Shown piece by piece: positions 25,498 to 34,710 of a DNA stretch of 64,000 bases; within the stretch, counting starts at the first letter, position 1; each line of letters opens with the position of its first letter. The notes below the pieces were generated by a model. That model saw only the letters and a program-made list of their open reading frames with translations, made no database searches and was not told where the DNA came from. The position numbers and the translations under genes are program-made. The DNA is taken from positions 1-64,000 of the forward strand of contig JAWWAY010000005.1 in NCBI GenBank assembly GCA_033721235.1, given 5' to 3'. This stretch comes from UBA5078 sp033721235 (GTDB lineage Bacteria > Pseudomonadota > Gammaproteobacteria > Pseudomonadales > Pseudohongiellaceae).

Positions 25498-26838
25498 ATG
25501 ACCTTACCAGGACAATTTAAGAATTCTTTGTTCTTTCGCCTTTTCCTTATTTTCAGTGCGACAGTGCTGTTCTTCTTCCTCATTATCACGCTTTCGCTGC
25601 GCCAGATTGACCAAAACTGGCGAGCGGAGCGCGAAACCCCTTTGCCAGACTTCTATTTGGATAATATTACATTGATCGTCGACAATATCGGCGTGCCACC
25701 CGATTTACAACGCGCCACACAGCTGGCCGAGGAATTGTCGCTCACCATTATTATTCGCAGCCCCCATATCAATTGGCAGTCCGATGAGCAAAGCGATTTA
25801 AATATCTACGATGCCGTGTTTATCCGCAGCCTTTCGGATGAGGCCGATATTATGGAGGTCGGCCCAGAGGAGGTCATTCGCGTTTCTCGCGGCGGCTATC
25901 AGTACTTTCTAAATCGTCAGGCCCCTACGCTGAGCGAGACCGATTATGTCGTAGTGTATATAGGCCTCGCATCAGCCGCTCTCATTCTCTTGCTCAACTA
26001 CGGTCTCGTCCATCGCCTGCTGGAGCCGGTTCGCAGGCTGCGAGAGGGGGCTGAGCGAATCTGCGACGGCGACCTTAGCTATCGAGTAAAAACCAATCGC
26101 TCGGATGAACTGGGCGAATTGACCGAAAGTGTTAACCACATGGCTGACTCCTTGCAATCCATGCTGGAAGCAAAGCGGCAGCTTCTGCTGGCCATTAGTC
26201 ACGAGTTGCGCACCCCCATTACGCGCGCAAAACTACAGCTTGAATTTATGGAAGATAGCCCTATTCGCGGCAATCTACGTGATGATATTGACGAAATTGA
26301 CTTACTAATTTCTGACTTGATTGAGGCCGAGCGCCTAAGCACACAACACTCCGCGCTCATCGCCGAGCATGTGGACTTTGCAGACTATATTGAGCTGGTC
26401 TTGCAACAATTCCACAATTACGGCCCGGGCATTGAGTTCTCGCGCCCGGAGCAAGATGCCTCTGTTTCCATCGACAAACTGCGTGCGCGCCTATTGCTAA
26501 CAAATATTGTCAACAATGCCATTAGGCACGGACGCGATGCCCCCATAGCGGTCAGGGTATCTTTTGTGAACAACGAGGCGATCTTGGAAATTGAGGATCA
26601 AGGCGAGGGTATTGCCAAAGAGCATTTGGATCACCTAAGCGAACCCTTTTACCGAGCCGATAGTGCAAGGCAAAGGCACACTGGCGGCTTTGGTTTGGGG
26701 CTATACCTATGCAGGCTTATTGCGGAGGCTCACGGCGGTCGTTTGGAAATCAAGAGCGAGCTTGGGGTTGGAACACATGTAAAAGTGTCACTCCCCTACG
26801 AACAAGAGCAGCAACACGAAGCTCACGAACCCGAATAA
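25498..26838 (+). CDS. Sensor histidine kinase (CpxA/RstB-like)
   Basis: A 446-residue membrane kinase. Segment 1 spans about 12-32, a periplasmic domain of about 120 residues follows, and segment 2 spans about 152-170. Then come HAMP (EPVRRLREGAERICDGDLSYRV), HisKA with phospho-His in AISHELRTPITRAK and HATPase with NNAIRHG, DQGEGI and GGFGLGLYL. It is the partner of the preceding regulator. The operon ends in a strong hairpin. A periplasmic sensor and the neighbouring CpxP-like protein fit envelope stress sensing (inference). Confidence 0.9.
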   Translation: MTLPGQFKNSLFFRLFLIFSATVLFFFLIITLSLRQIDQNWRAERETPLPDFYLDNITLIVDNIGVPPDLQRATQLAEELSLTIIIRSPHINWQSDEQSDLNIYDAVFIRSLSDEADIMEVGPEEVIRVSRGGYQYFLNRQAPTLSETDYVVVYIGLASAALILLLNYGLVHRLLEPVRRLREGAERICDGDLSYRVKTNRSDELGELTESVNHMADSLQSMLEAKRQLLLAISHELRTPITRAKLQLEFMEDSPIRGNLRDDIDEIDLLISDLIEAERLSTQHSALIAEHVDFADYIELVLQQFHNYGPGIEFSRPEQDASVSIDKLRARLLLTNIVNNAIRHGRDAPIAVRVSFVNNEAILEIEDQGEGIAKEHLDHLSEPFYRADSARQRHTGGFGLGLYLCRLIAEAHGGRLEIKSELGVGTHVKVSLPYEQEQQHEAHEPE

Positions 26839-26872
26839 TTAAGAGGGGCCATGTGTATGCCCCCTCTTAATT
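26837..26872. terminator. Bidirectional terminator between the kinase and GldG-like genes
   Basis: A perfect 12-bp stem, AATTAAGAGGGG (26837-26848) with CCCCTCTTAATT (26861-26872), encloses a 12-nt loop. The stem has A/T-rich ends on both sides and lies between convergent genes, so each transcript would carry a GC stem followed by U-rich sequence. Confidence 0.75.
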
Positions 26873-26880
26873 TAGAAGCA

Positions 26881-28776
26881 CTATGAGCGTCGGCGACGAA
26901 TGAAACCCAAGCCGAGCACGAACAACACCAAGAGGATGGGCACTAAGGCCGTGTTGATAAACTTCAACGTTGCACCTAGCCTCTCGATATCACGATTCAA
27001 GCCCAACTGAACCTCTCTCAAACGACGACGAGTCTCTAACTGACGCTGATAGAATCGATCCACTTCGGCCTGTTGTTCCGGTGTCACTTCATTGCCTTCA
27101 CGGCCAGCATTGAGCGCCGAAATCTGCTGCTCAGTACGCTGCAGATCCTCTAGCAACTCGCGTTCTTCGGCGCGCAGGCGTGTGTCAGCCGCACGCTGCA
27201 GCTCTAGCACCTTCTGAAACGGCCTTGCATAACGGCCGCGACTACGAATGGTTGCCAGCTCTGACTCACCCGCTAAGTTATCGAGAGAGTTCATGACAAA
27301 ATCGCCATTACTGGCAAAGGCCTGCCCAACGCGCTGGCCAAATATGTTCTGAACCTGCACCCACAAGCGATCACCGAGAAAGTCTGTATCGGCCACTACG
27401 ATAATGCTCGCTACTCCGTCGGTTTCATTGATGTGCTCAATCATAGCCGCTCGCTCTGCTTGCTCGGCATCGACGTCTTCGCCAGTGTCTGTCGCTGGCC
27501 TACCCTGCGGGAAGGCGCTTTGCAGCTCGCCAGTGACTCTAGCGGCAATAGTGTAGCGTTGATCATCCGCCATAAACTCATCGAGCAAAATAGTCGGATC
27601 CGTTAAGGATTTAAAGAACGAGCTTTCCATTAACATGGAGTCCGCACTCGACCTAATCAGTGGCTCAAACGTCGTGCTCGCTCCCTCTATTGGCGATAGG
27701 GCCCCTACGGACGAGAAATTCATAACCTGCAGGCCATTAGTCACAATATCATTGGCGAAGCCAGGGCGTTGAATGCCCATCATCCCGTAGTGAGGAAGCG
27801 GGCGAGGAGAATCACCAATACTGACCATTAGAGCCAACTCTTTATCAGCCACGGCTTGTTGGCTGTCATACTCTATGCCCCAAGCGCTAAGAAGCGGCTC
27901 TAAATCGGAGGCTTGATTCTCTACGAAAGGCACACCATCAGGCCCAGGTGCCGATTGAGAGTCAGCATTTGGATCTAAGAACAGTAAGACCTTTCCGCCT
28001 CTCATCACGTGCTGATCGATGGCATAGAGAGTTTGTTCACCCAGCTCCTGCGGATGAGCCACAATCAAGATGTCGATATCCATACCGATAGCCTGGGCGT
28101 CAGGTGCAACACGCTGAACTGTGTAGAGCTGGCGAATATTATCCATCAACATAATCGGCGAGATGGGGTCCATAGTCGCAGGGTTAACACCACCGTCTAT
28201 TGGAATAGTGGACATTACACCCACTATCGGAGGCTCCGGATTCGCCACCTGAGTAATCAACTTGGAGAACTCGTACTCTAGATACTCTTCTTGGTCTGGA
28301 CGAATCAGAGGAATTGTTTCGAAAACTTTTTCTTGTCCTTCTTCTAGTGTGGAGGGATCCAAGGCTACGAGACCGAAGAAGACTTCTTCTCCGCCCTGAG
28401 TCACCGGCACAGGCTGCACACCATATTCTGCCGCCAAGTCTTCTTCTTCGGAGAAGGGCACTGGATCTATTGCACGCAAATTAACATTACCATCACTGGC
28501 AATTGCCATTTCGTTTAGAAGTTCCAGTACGCGGGTGCCATAAGTGCGAATCTGAGGAATATCCGCCGTCGCATCTTCTGAATAGAAGAACAGTAAATCG
28601 ATAGGCTTCTCAAGCCCACTGACAATACTGCGCGTACCATCGGCCAGAGTAAATAATTTGTCTTGTGTTAAGTCGATGCGCAGCCTCGGAAACGCACTAA
28701 TTACGGCTACACTGAGCAATAGGAAAAACCCTGTGAGGGCGAGTCCCGTTGCGGAAAATAAAGATCTATTCTTCAT
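26881..28776 (-). CDS. GldG-like substrate-binding component of an ABC transporter
   Basis: A 631-residue protein with an N-terminal membrane segment (about 7-29), a large periplasmic region with the GldG/ABC-2-associated domain (RIDLTQDKLFTLADGT at the start, typical of the family), a coiled coil about 525-600 and a C-terminal membrane segment followed by RRRRS. It is encoded after an ABC permease and ATPase (gaps of 11 and 12 bases). In Bacteroidetes GldAFG act in gliding. In gammaproteobacteria the same trio is an uncharacterised exporter, often with a DUF4340 protein, which is absent here. Confidence 0.85.
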   Translation of the reverse strand: MKNRSLFSATGLALTGFFLLLSVAVISAFPRLRIDLTQDKLFTLADGTRSIVSGLEKPIDLLFFYSEDATADIPQIRTYGTRVLELLNEMAIASDGNVNLRAIDPVPFSEEEDLAAEYGVQPVPVTQGGEEVFFGLVALDPSTLEEGQEKVFETIPLIRPDQEEYLEYEFSKLITQVANPEPPIVGVMSTIPIDGGVNPATMDPISPIMLMDNIRQLYTVQRVAPDAQAIGMDIDILIVAHPQELGEQTLYAIDQHVMRGGKVLLFLDPNADSQSAPGPDGVPFVENQASDLEPLLSAWGIEYDSQQAVADKELALMVSIGDSPRPLPHYGMMGIQRPGFANDIVTNGLQVMNFSSVGALSPIEGASTTFEPLIRSSADSMLMESSFFKSLTDPTILLDEFMADDQRYTIAARVTGELQSAFPQGRPATDTGEDVDAEQAERAAMIEHINETDGVASIIVVADTDFLGDRLWVQVQNIFGQRVGQAFASNGDFVMNSLDNLAGESELATIRSRGRYARPFQKVLELQRAADTRLRAEERELLEDLQRTEQQISALNAGREGNEVTPEQQAEVDRFYQRQLETRRRLREVQLGLNRDIERLGATLKFINTALVPILLVLFVLGLGFIRRRRS

Positions 28777-28787
28777 TATCTACTCCC

Positions 28788-29519
28788 TCAATTTGCTTTC
28801 TTGATTTCGATGACGATCGCGCTAGCAACCAGCCATGAAGCAATGAAAACGATAAAAAACAACATGTCACGTATATCCAGCACCCCCTTACTAATCGAAT
28901 CAAAATGAGTCAAAAAGCTCATGGCTGCAATGGCATCGCTGACAAATTGAGGCGCCCAAGTAAAAGCACTTAGTACAATATCTGAACCTGACACCACGAA
29001 AACAAAACATATGGCGACCGTTAGAATAAAGGCGATTACCGAATTGCGCGTGATCGCCGACATACAGGAGCCAATAGAGAGGAAGCCCCCAGCCATCAAC
29101 CAGCTACCTATGTAGGCAGCGATGATGACGCCGTTGTCTGGGTTACCGAGATAGTTCACCGTTATCCAGATGGGAAAGGTAAGCAATAGCGCCAAACCAC
29201 ATAGAACCCAGGCTGCGAGAAACTTCCCTAATACAGCGTCCGATAGCTTCACCGGTAGAGTCATCAGCAGCTCGATCGTGCCACTCTTTCTTTCGTCGGC
29301 CCACAAGCCCATTGCTATAGCTGGCACCATGAACAGGTAAAGCCATGGATGAAAATCGAAGAAAGGCAATAGGTCAGCTTGACCTCGTTCGTAGAATGCC
29401 CCCATATCGAACGTAGTAATGCCATTCATCACTAAGAAGATGACTATAAACACATAGGCAAGGGGGGTGGCAAAATAGCCTGCCAACTCTCGTTTAAAAA
29501 TTATTCCTAAACTCTTCAT
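28788..29519 (-). CDS. ABC-2 type permease (GldF-like)
   Basis: A 243-residue inner-membrane permease with six predicted segments and the N-terminal pattern GIIFKRELAGYFATPLAYVF, typical of ABC-2/GldF permeases in which the first cytoplasmic helix contacts the ATPase. The segment WADERKSGTIELLMTLPV is the family hallmark. Middle gene of the three-gene transporter operon. Confidence 0.88.
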   Translation of the reverse strand: MKSLGIIFKRELAGYFATPLAYVFIVIFLVMNGITTFDMGAFYERGQADLLPFFDFHPWLYLFMVPAIAMGLWADERKSGTIELLMTLPVKLSDAVLGKFLAAWVLCGLALLLTFPIWITVNYLGNPDNGVIIAAYIGSWLMAGGFLSIGSCMSAITRNSVIAFILTVAICFVFVVSGSDIVLSAFTWAPQFVSDAIAAMSFLTHFDSISKGVLDIRDMLFFIVFIASWLVASAIVIEIKKAN

Positions 29520-29531
29520 TTATTTTTCCTG

Positions 29532-30482
29532 CTATCCGTTTACCACTTTTGGGTTGTCTGTTGCCACTTGAGTCACTGCTCGGAAGTAGTCTTCCAGCAA
29601 GCCTTCAACAAGATGAAACTCTGCGATAGGCCAGTGCTTGCTTTGAGCTAACTCCAAAATACGGGCAAAAATTTTCTGACCTGGCTGAGGAATGAGCACA
29701 TAGCCATTGTCTATGCCCGACTTGCTTTCAATAGCAGCGATATGTTCATCGCCTTCTAAGGCGGCCTGAATATCGAAAGCTTCGGTAAACTGAATGCTAA
29801 CGGCTTCGTTATAGCGCGAGCGCGCAGCCAGCTCCTTTGGTCGCCCATCGGCAACTATGCGACCCGCTGCGATAATAATGGCTCGAGTACAGACCGCACT
29901 CACTTCTTCTAGGATATGGGTTGAGATAATGACGATTTTGTCTTTGGCTAGGTTGCGAATTAGTTCTCTAACATGATGCTTCTGATTGGGGTCTAGGCCG
30001 TCGGTTGGCTCATCGAGGATCAGCACTTTAGGGTCATGAATAATGGCCTGGGCCAACCCTACTCTACGCTTGAAGCCTTTAGACAGCGTATCGATAGTCT
30101 TATCGACTACCGACTCAAGCTCTACTTCCTTAATGACCTTAGCAATCCGGCGCTGCTTCTCTTCACCCACAAAGCCTCTTACTTCGGCGATGAAGTCCAG
30201 AAACTGCATGGTGGTCATATCGGGATAGCTGGGCGCTCCCTCGGGCAAATAGCCAATGAGGGATTTGACTGCAATTGGGTCAACACTGATATCGTGTCCG
30301 TCGACGGTGACGGTGCCTTCGCTTGCCGCAAGAAATCCAGTAATGACTTTCATGGTAGTCGACTTGCCGGCTCCGTTGGGGCCAAGAAAACCGAGCACTT
30401 CTCCCTCTGTCACCTTAAAACTGAGATCATCTACGGCGGTAAAGCTATCAAACTTCTTAGTTAAGTGACTAATTTCAATCAT
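29532..30482 (-). CDS. ABC transporter ATPase (GldA-like)
   Basis: A 316-residue ATPase: Walker A GPNGAGKST, signature LSKGFKRRVGLAQ, Walker B VLILDEPTDGLDP, H-loop STHILEE, and a C-terminal regulatory extension of about 90 residues. I chose the ATG at 30482 (MIEISHLTKKF) over a TTG 15 bases upstream because it starts the domain correctly and has GGA upstream. First gene of the operon with the GldF- and GldG-like genes; probably exports or moves a lipid or envelope component (inference). Confidence 0.92.
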   Translation of the reverse strand: MIEISHLTKKFDSFTAVDDLSFKVTEGEVLGFLGPNGAGKSTTMKVITGFLAASEGTVTVDGHDISVDPIAVKSLIGYLPEGAPSYPDMTTMQFLDFIAEVRGFVGEEKQRRIAKVIKEVELESVVDKTIDTLSKGFKRRVGLAQAIIHDPKVLILDEPTDGLDPNQKHHVRELIRNLAKDKIVIISTHILEEVSAVCTRAIIIAAGRIVADGRPKELAARSRYNEAVSIQFTEAFDIQAALEGDEHIAAIESKSGIDNGYVLIPQPGQKIFARILELAQSKHWPIAEFHLVEGLLEDYFRAVTQVATDNPKVVNG

Positions 30483-30810
30483 ATTTGCTAATTCCAATTA
30501 CGCTAGTACGAAAATCGAATCCTCTTGTGGGTGGCTGAGGCGCGAGCATCGGAGCTTGCTAGCCGTACTGCCAATATTGGCCTTTCACCCAAAAGTCGAT
30601 GGGCAAATATAGGCTCACTAATGCCTTTTTTCAAGGACAGTCACCTTTCGTGACAATTGAAAAAATCCGTAATTTCCGAGGCTTGCGCGCGCAATACCCA
30701 TATTAACGCTGCGCAAGGCAATATGCCTTCCTAATGGCATTAGCCACTATTGTGCGGGTATAATCTCGCCACACAAAAATTGACTAACACTAGCTGGAAG
30801 TGAGTGACCA
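30483..30810. other. 328-base intergenic region upstream of lptM-lysA
   Basis: This stretch between the divergent ABC operon and lptM has no plausible gene. A -10-like TATAAT is at 30759-30764, about 47 bases before lptM, without a clear -35. Two small hairpins are possible (GTCAC/GTGAC at 30640-30654; AAGGCA/TGCCTT at 30715-30729). In many gammaproteobacteria cyaY occupies the divergent position; it is not here. Confidence 0.5.
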
Positions 30811-30918
30811 ATGCGTACATGTCTAATCGTTTTACTATGCTGCGGCCTATTGTGCTGCGGCCAGAAAGGCCCACTAAAACGCCCCGACCAAGCCACAGCT
30901 TTCGTGACTGCACAATAG
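30811..30918 (+). CDS. lptM: Small lipoprotein LptM (formerly YifL)
   Basis: A 35-codon gene that automated callers may miss. The peptide begins MRTCLIVLLCCGLLCCGQKG, a lipoprotein signal with Cys-Gly lipobox, and continues PLKRP. The mature start CGQKGPL is the hallmark of LptM, a lipoprotein that mimics LPS in the LptDE translocon and promotes its oxidative maturation, matching the DsbB pathway (family knowledge). The position directly before lysA-dapF (gap 40 bases) is the conserved one in gammaproteobacteria. It is shorter than the E. coli protein because of a short C-terminal tail. Confidence 0.88.
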   Translation: MRTCLIVLLCCGLLCCGQKGPLKRPDQATAFVTAQ

Positions 30919-30958
30919 TCGCTCTTTTCTCGCCCACAAGCTCATCAGGTAAAAATTT

Positions 30959-32215
30959 ATGGATCCGTTCCATTATCAAGGCAATTCACTAATGGCGGAG
31001 AACGTCCCAGTAGCCGATATTGCCCAAGAATTCGGCACTCCTTGCTTTATTTACTCCAAGGCGGCTCTATGCGAGCGCATGGACGCTTATGAAGAGGCAC
31101 TTAAAGGTGTAGACCACCTAACCTGCTTCGCCGTAAAAGCTAACTCTAACCTCGCTGTTCTGAATGTGCTGGCCAAACAGGGCGCCGGCTTTGACATCGT
31201 GTCAGGGGGAGAGCTTGAGCGTGTGGTCGCTGCAGGCGGAGATGCAAAAAAAGTCATTTTTTCTGGCCTTGGAAAAACCGAAGACGAGATTTCGCGAGCA
31301 TTAGAGCTAGGAATTCGCTGCTTCAATATAGAATCAGAGCCTGAGTTGGATCGCATCAACTCGGTGGCGCAACGCATGGGTGTGCGTGCGCCAGTCTCTT
31401 TACGCGTCAATCCTGACGTTGACGCAGGCACGCATCCTTATATATCGACGGGGCTTAAAGAGAATAAATTTGGTATCGATATCGATGTGGCAGAGGAAGT
31501 CTATGTACGCGCAGCCCAAATGAGCGCAATCGACATCGTTGGCGTTGACTGTCATATTGGCTCGCAGCTGACGACCATTGCTCCTTACCTCGATGCAGTA
31601 GATCGAGTACTGATATTGGTAGACAAACTGAAGCAGCATGGCATTGAGATTAAGCATTTCGATATGGGCGGCGGGCTAGGCGTTACTTATAAGGACGAGG
31701 TCCCACCGCCCCCCAGCGAACTCATAGGCGCTATCTTGCAGAAACTGGAAGGAAGAAACTTAAGCTTATTCCTAGAGCCGGGCCGCTCCATCTGTGCCAA
31801 TGCCGGTATCTTTGTAACCAATATCGAGTATTTAAAGCTCTCTTCCCATAAGAATTTCGCTATTGTCGACGGTGCCATGAACGATCTCCTGCGCCCAGCG
31901 CTCTACAGTGCCTGGCAGGAAATTGTTCCGGTCAACTTGTCTGAGCAGGCCAATACTCCTGTTCGTCGCTACGATGTAGTCGGTCCAGTCTGTGAGTCTG
32001 CGGACTTTCTAGGCAAAGATAGAGACCTCGCTGTTGAAGCAGGAGACCTGTTAGCGGTGCGAAGCGCAGGTGCCTATGGCTTTGTTATGAGCTCGAACTA
32101 CAATACACGTAATAGAGCAGCAGAGATCATGGTAGACGGCGATCGAGCCAGAGTGGTGCGCCAGCGAGAAACGCTAGAGTATCAACTATCACTCGAATCC
32201 ATTTTAGAGGAGTAG
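30959..32215 (+). CDS. lysA: Diaminopimelate decarboxylase
   Basis: PLP enzyme that makes lysine from meso-diaminopimelate. The 418-residue protein has the PLP lysine Lys60 in CFAVKANSN, HIGSQLT, the phosphate-binding GGGLGVTY and the partner-subunit motif GPVCESADFLGKDR. Fold type III alanine racemase-like barrel plus C-terminal beta domain. The ATG at 30959 gives the usual Pseudomonas-type N-terminus (MDPFHYQG). Part of lptM-lysA-dapF-DUF484. Confidence 0.97.
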   Translation: MDPFHYQGNSLMAENVPVADIAQEFGTPCFIYSKAALCERMDAYEEALKGVDHLTCFAVKANSNLAVLNVLAKQGAGFDIVSGGELERVVAAGGDAKKVIFSGLGKTEDEISRALELGIRCFNIESEPELDRINSVAQRMGVRAPVSLRVNPDVDAGTHPYISTGLKENKFGIDIDVAEEVYVRAAQMSAIDIVGVDCHIGSQLTTIAPYLDAVDRVLILVDKLKQHGIEIKHFDMGGGLGVTYKDEVPPPPSELIGAILQKLEGRNLSLFLEPGRSICANAGIFVTNIEYLKLSSHKNFAIVDGAMNDLLRPALYSAWQEIVPVNLSEQANTPVRRYDVVGPVCESADFLGKDRDLAVEAGDLLAVRSAGAYGFVMSSNYNTRNRAAEIMVDGDRARVVRQRETLEYQLSLESILEE

Positions 32216-32255
32216 CAAGGTTCTGGAGCTCTCTAGAACATAGCACTTTAGCGAT

Positions 32256-33092
32256 ATGTCCTTAAAATTCACAAAAATGCACGGTTTAGGCAATGACTTT
32301 GTTGTGATTGACCGCATCTCGCAAGCGGCTGATTTATCCCCAGAATTGATTCGCTCTCTGGGTGATCGTCGCTTCGGCATCGGTTTCGATCAACTCTTAA
32401 TAATCGAGGCCCCCACTAGACCGGACGTGGAATTCGATTATCGCATCTACAATTGCGATGGTACCGAGGTCGAACATTGCGGCAATGGCGCTCGATGCTT
32501 CGCTCGCTATGTCCTAGACAAAGGCTTAACGGTTAGCAAAGACATACGAGTAAAAACCGCTAATGGCGTCATCGTGCTCAGTGCCCTACCCGACTCCCAA
32601 GTCCGGGTAGACATGGGCGCCCCTTGTTTCGACCCCGCATCGCTGCCGCTAAAAGCCGAGCAAAGTGAGCAATATGAGCGTAGTATCGACATTAACAACA
32701 CCACGCAGACTGTGCGCTTTTTTGCAGTATCTGTTGGCAACCCCCATGCCGTTATTGTGGTCGATGACGTAGCGACTATGAATATTGCCGAAATCGGCGG
32801 TGCGCTAGCAAAACTGGACGATTTCCCCAAAGGCGTCAATGTGGGGTTTATGCAGATAGTGGATCGCAATACAATTAAGCTTAGGGTTTTTGAACGCGGA
32901 GCCGGCGAGACATCGGCCTGCGGCACCGGAGCTTGCGCCGCTGTCTGCTGTGGCATCCAAGCCGGCCTGCTAGACGAGTCGGTTACCGCTCACCTTAACG
33001 GGGGAGATTTGCTATTATCATGGCAAGGCGGCGATAGCTCGATCTTGATGACCGGCCCAGCCGTAACGGTATTCGAAGGCGAGATTAAATAG
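32256..33092 (+). CDS. dapF: Diaminopimelate epimerase
   Basis: Cofactor-independent epimerase turning LL- into meso-diaminopimelate for lysine and peptidoglycan. The two catalytic cysteines are seen in EHCGNGARC (about residue 74) and SACGTGACAA (about 220). The 278-residue length is standard. The N-terminus FTKMHGLGNDFVVID is diagnostic. It lies 40 bases after lysA. Confidence 0.98.
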   Translation: MSLKFTKMHGLGNDFVVIDRISQAADLSPELIRSLGDRRFGIGFDQLLIIEAPTRPDVEFDYRIYNCDGTEVEHCGNGARCFARYVLDKGLTVSKDIRVKTANGVIVLSALPDSQVRVDMGAPCFDPASLPLKAEQSEQYERSIDINNTTQTVRFFAVSVGNPHAVIVVDDVATMNIAEIGGALAKLDDFPKGVNVGFMQIVDRNTIKLRVFERGAGETSACGTGACAAVCCGIQAGLLDESVTAHLNGGDLLLSWQGGDSSILMTGPAVTVFEGEIK

Positions 33093-33150
33093 CAGCAAAT
33101 TTTGCTAATGTAAATCAATCGCAGACAAGTTGAGAGAGCGTATATCTAAA

Positions 33151-33882
33151 ATGACAAAGGAAACTTCTGCACGACAAAATAGCGTTATTAATACGGATGC
33201 CGATACTAGCGCATCAACGCAAGCTATCAGTGCGGATCAAGTCGCCCAATACTTAAGTCAACACCCAGACTTTTTCGTTAACAGGGACACCCTACTTGCG
33301 GACATCACACTACCCCACGAAAGCGGGCAGGCAATCTCTTTGCTTGAGCGACAAGTCAAAATACTGCGGGATCGCAGCATCGATGCTCGCCACACTTTGA
33401 GCGTGTTAGTAGAAAACGCTAAATATAATGATCAGCTGTTCAGCGTGACTCGCGCTCTCATTCTTGCCCTGTTGGCCGAAGATGATATTGCTCAAATTGC
33501 TAGCGCCACAGAAGCAAATCTTTGCACACAGCCTGGCATAGATGCTTGCAGCGTGATCTTGTTTGACTCATCCGATCTGCGCAATATCAACAATGCTCGC
33601 ATCGAGCCTAGAGACAATTTGGAGGCAAGCTTTCCCGAGCTGTTTCGCAGCAGACGCACACTATGCCAAGTTGTCGACAAAGACTTGGCAAAAACCCTTT
33701 TCCCTAAAACTAATGCCAATATTCGTTCCGTGGCTATCTGCCCTATCGGACGAAACAATATGCTTGGTGTTCTGGCAATCGGCAATAAGTCTCAGGACTA
33801 CTTCAACCCCGATCTCGAGACTCTCTTCTTAGACTTTATTGGGGAAGTGCTAGAGTCACTTCTCATTCGTCATCTAGCCTAG
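33151..33882 (+). CDS. DUF484 family protein
   Basis: A 243-residue soluble protein. QVAQYLSQHPDFFVNRDTLL at the N-terminus and ISLLERQVKILRDR form the DUF484 opening helix, followed by a GAF-like domain (about 100-240). The biochemical role is unknown. It is conserved between dapF and xerC in gammaproteobacteria, but xerC does not follow here. A frame from a TTG at 33130 is longer; I prefer the ATG at 33151. Confidence 0.9.
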   Translation: MTKETSARQNSVINTDADTSASTQAISADQVAQYLSQHPDFFVNRDTLLADITLPHESGQAISLLERQVKILRDRSIDARHTLSVLVENAKYNDQLFSVTRALILALLAEDDIAQIASATEANLCTQPGIDACSVILFDSSDLRNINNARIEPRDNLEASFPELFRSRRTLCQVVDKDLAKTLFPKTNANIRSVAICPIGRNNMLGVLAIGNKSQDYFNPDLETLFLDFIGEVLESLLIRHLA

Positions 33883-33892
33883 AAAGCCAATC

Positions 33893-34702
33893 ATGGAAGC
33901 GGGTCTAATACCTTATACGGCGCAGCCTTTCATCCCCTGCCAGAAGGCGTTGGTGTTTGCCCCTCATCCGGATGATGAAACTTTCGGCTGCGGGGGCTTG
34001 CTTGCTGCTTATAAAAAAAATGGCATTCCGACTGAAGCCATCATTCTTACGTCGGGTGATCATGGCGAGCACGGTAGCAGCGGCACGGATGTTCGCGAAT
34101 CAGAATCTCAATGTGCGGCAAAAATACTGGGCATAGGAGAATTGCACTTTTGGCGCGAGCCAGATCGTCACCTGAATTTCTGCGAGCGTCTAATCGATAA
34201 AGTGAGCAGCGCTATAAAGAGCACAAAAAGCGATCTCGTACTCTGCCCTTCACTCTACGAAGTACACCCAGACCATCGGGCCTGTGCTTGGCTGATATTG
34301 GAAGCGGCTAGACGACTTAGCGTAAACGGCTACTCTTTATCGGTGGCCATGTACGAAATAGGCACGCCTCTTACAAGACTGAGCCACCTAGTCGATATTA
34401 GCGAGCATGCGCAATCAAAAGACTCGGCGATGGCCTGTTATCAATCTCAATTGCAATTACAGTCTTACGACGACCATATTCGCAGCCTCAACCGCTACCG
34501 CAGCTACACGCTAGGCGAGCAAGTTAAATTTGCCGAAGCCTATTGGCTTATCGACGAACAAGACCTAAGAGAGAGCGAGAACCTTTTAGAGGCGGAACTA
34601 TTACGCCAAGACCGACTCGGCCTGAGCACAACACCAGTGCCAGACGCCTTTCAACCGAGAAAAGCCAACTTTCTGCAAAAACTATTCAGGCAAGATAGCT
34701 AA
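33893..34702 (+). CDS. PIG-L family zinc deacetylase
   Basis: A 269-residue protein with the metal-binding motifs HPDDETFG near residue 24 and HPDHRACAW near 125, the signature of LmbE/PIG-L N-acetylglucosamine deacetylases. It starts 10 bases after the DUF484 gene, in the place usually taken by xerC. Two glycosyltransferases converge on it, so a sugar N-deacetylation in a surface glycan is likely (inference); small-molecule thiol conjugates are the alternative. Confidence 0.88.
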   Translation: MEAGLIPYTAQPFIPCQKALVFAPHPDDETFGCGGLLAAYKKNGIPTEAIILTSGDHGEHGSSGTDVRESESQCAAKILGIGELHFWREPDRHLNFCERLIDKVSSAIKSTKSDLVLCPSLYEVHPDHRACAWLILEAARRLSVNGYSLSVAMYEIGTPLTRLSHLVDISEHAQSKDSAMACYQSQLQLQSYDDHIRSLNRYRSYTLGEQVKFAEAYWLIDEQDLRESENLLEAELLRQDRLGLSTTPVPDAFQPRKANFLQKLFRQDS

Positions 34703-34710
34703 GCTTCACT

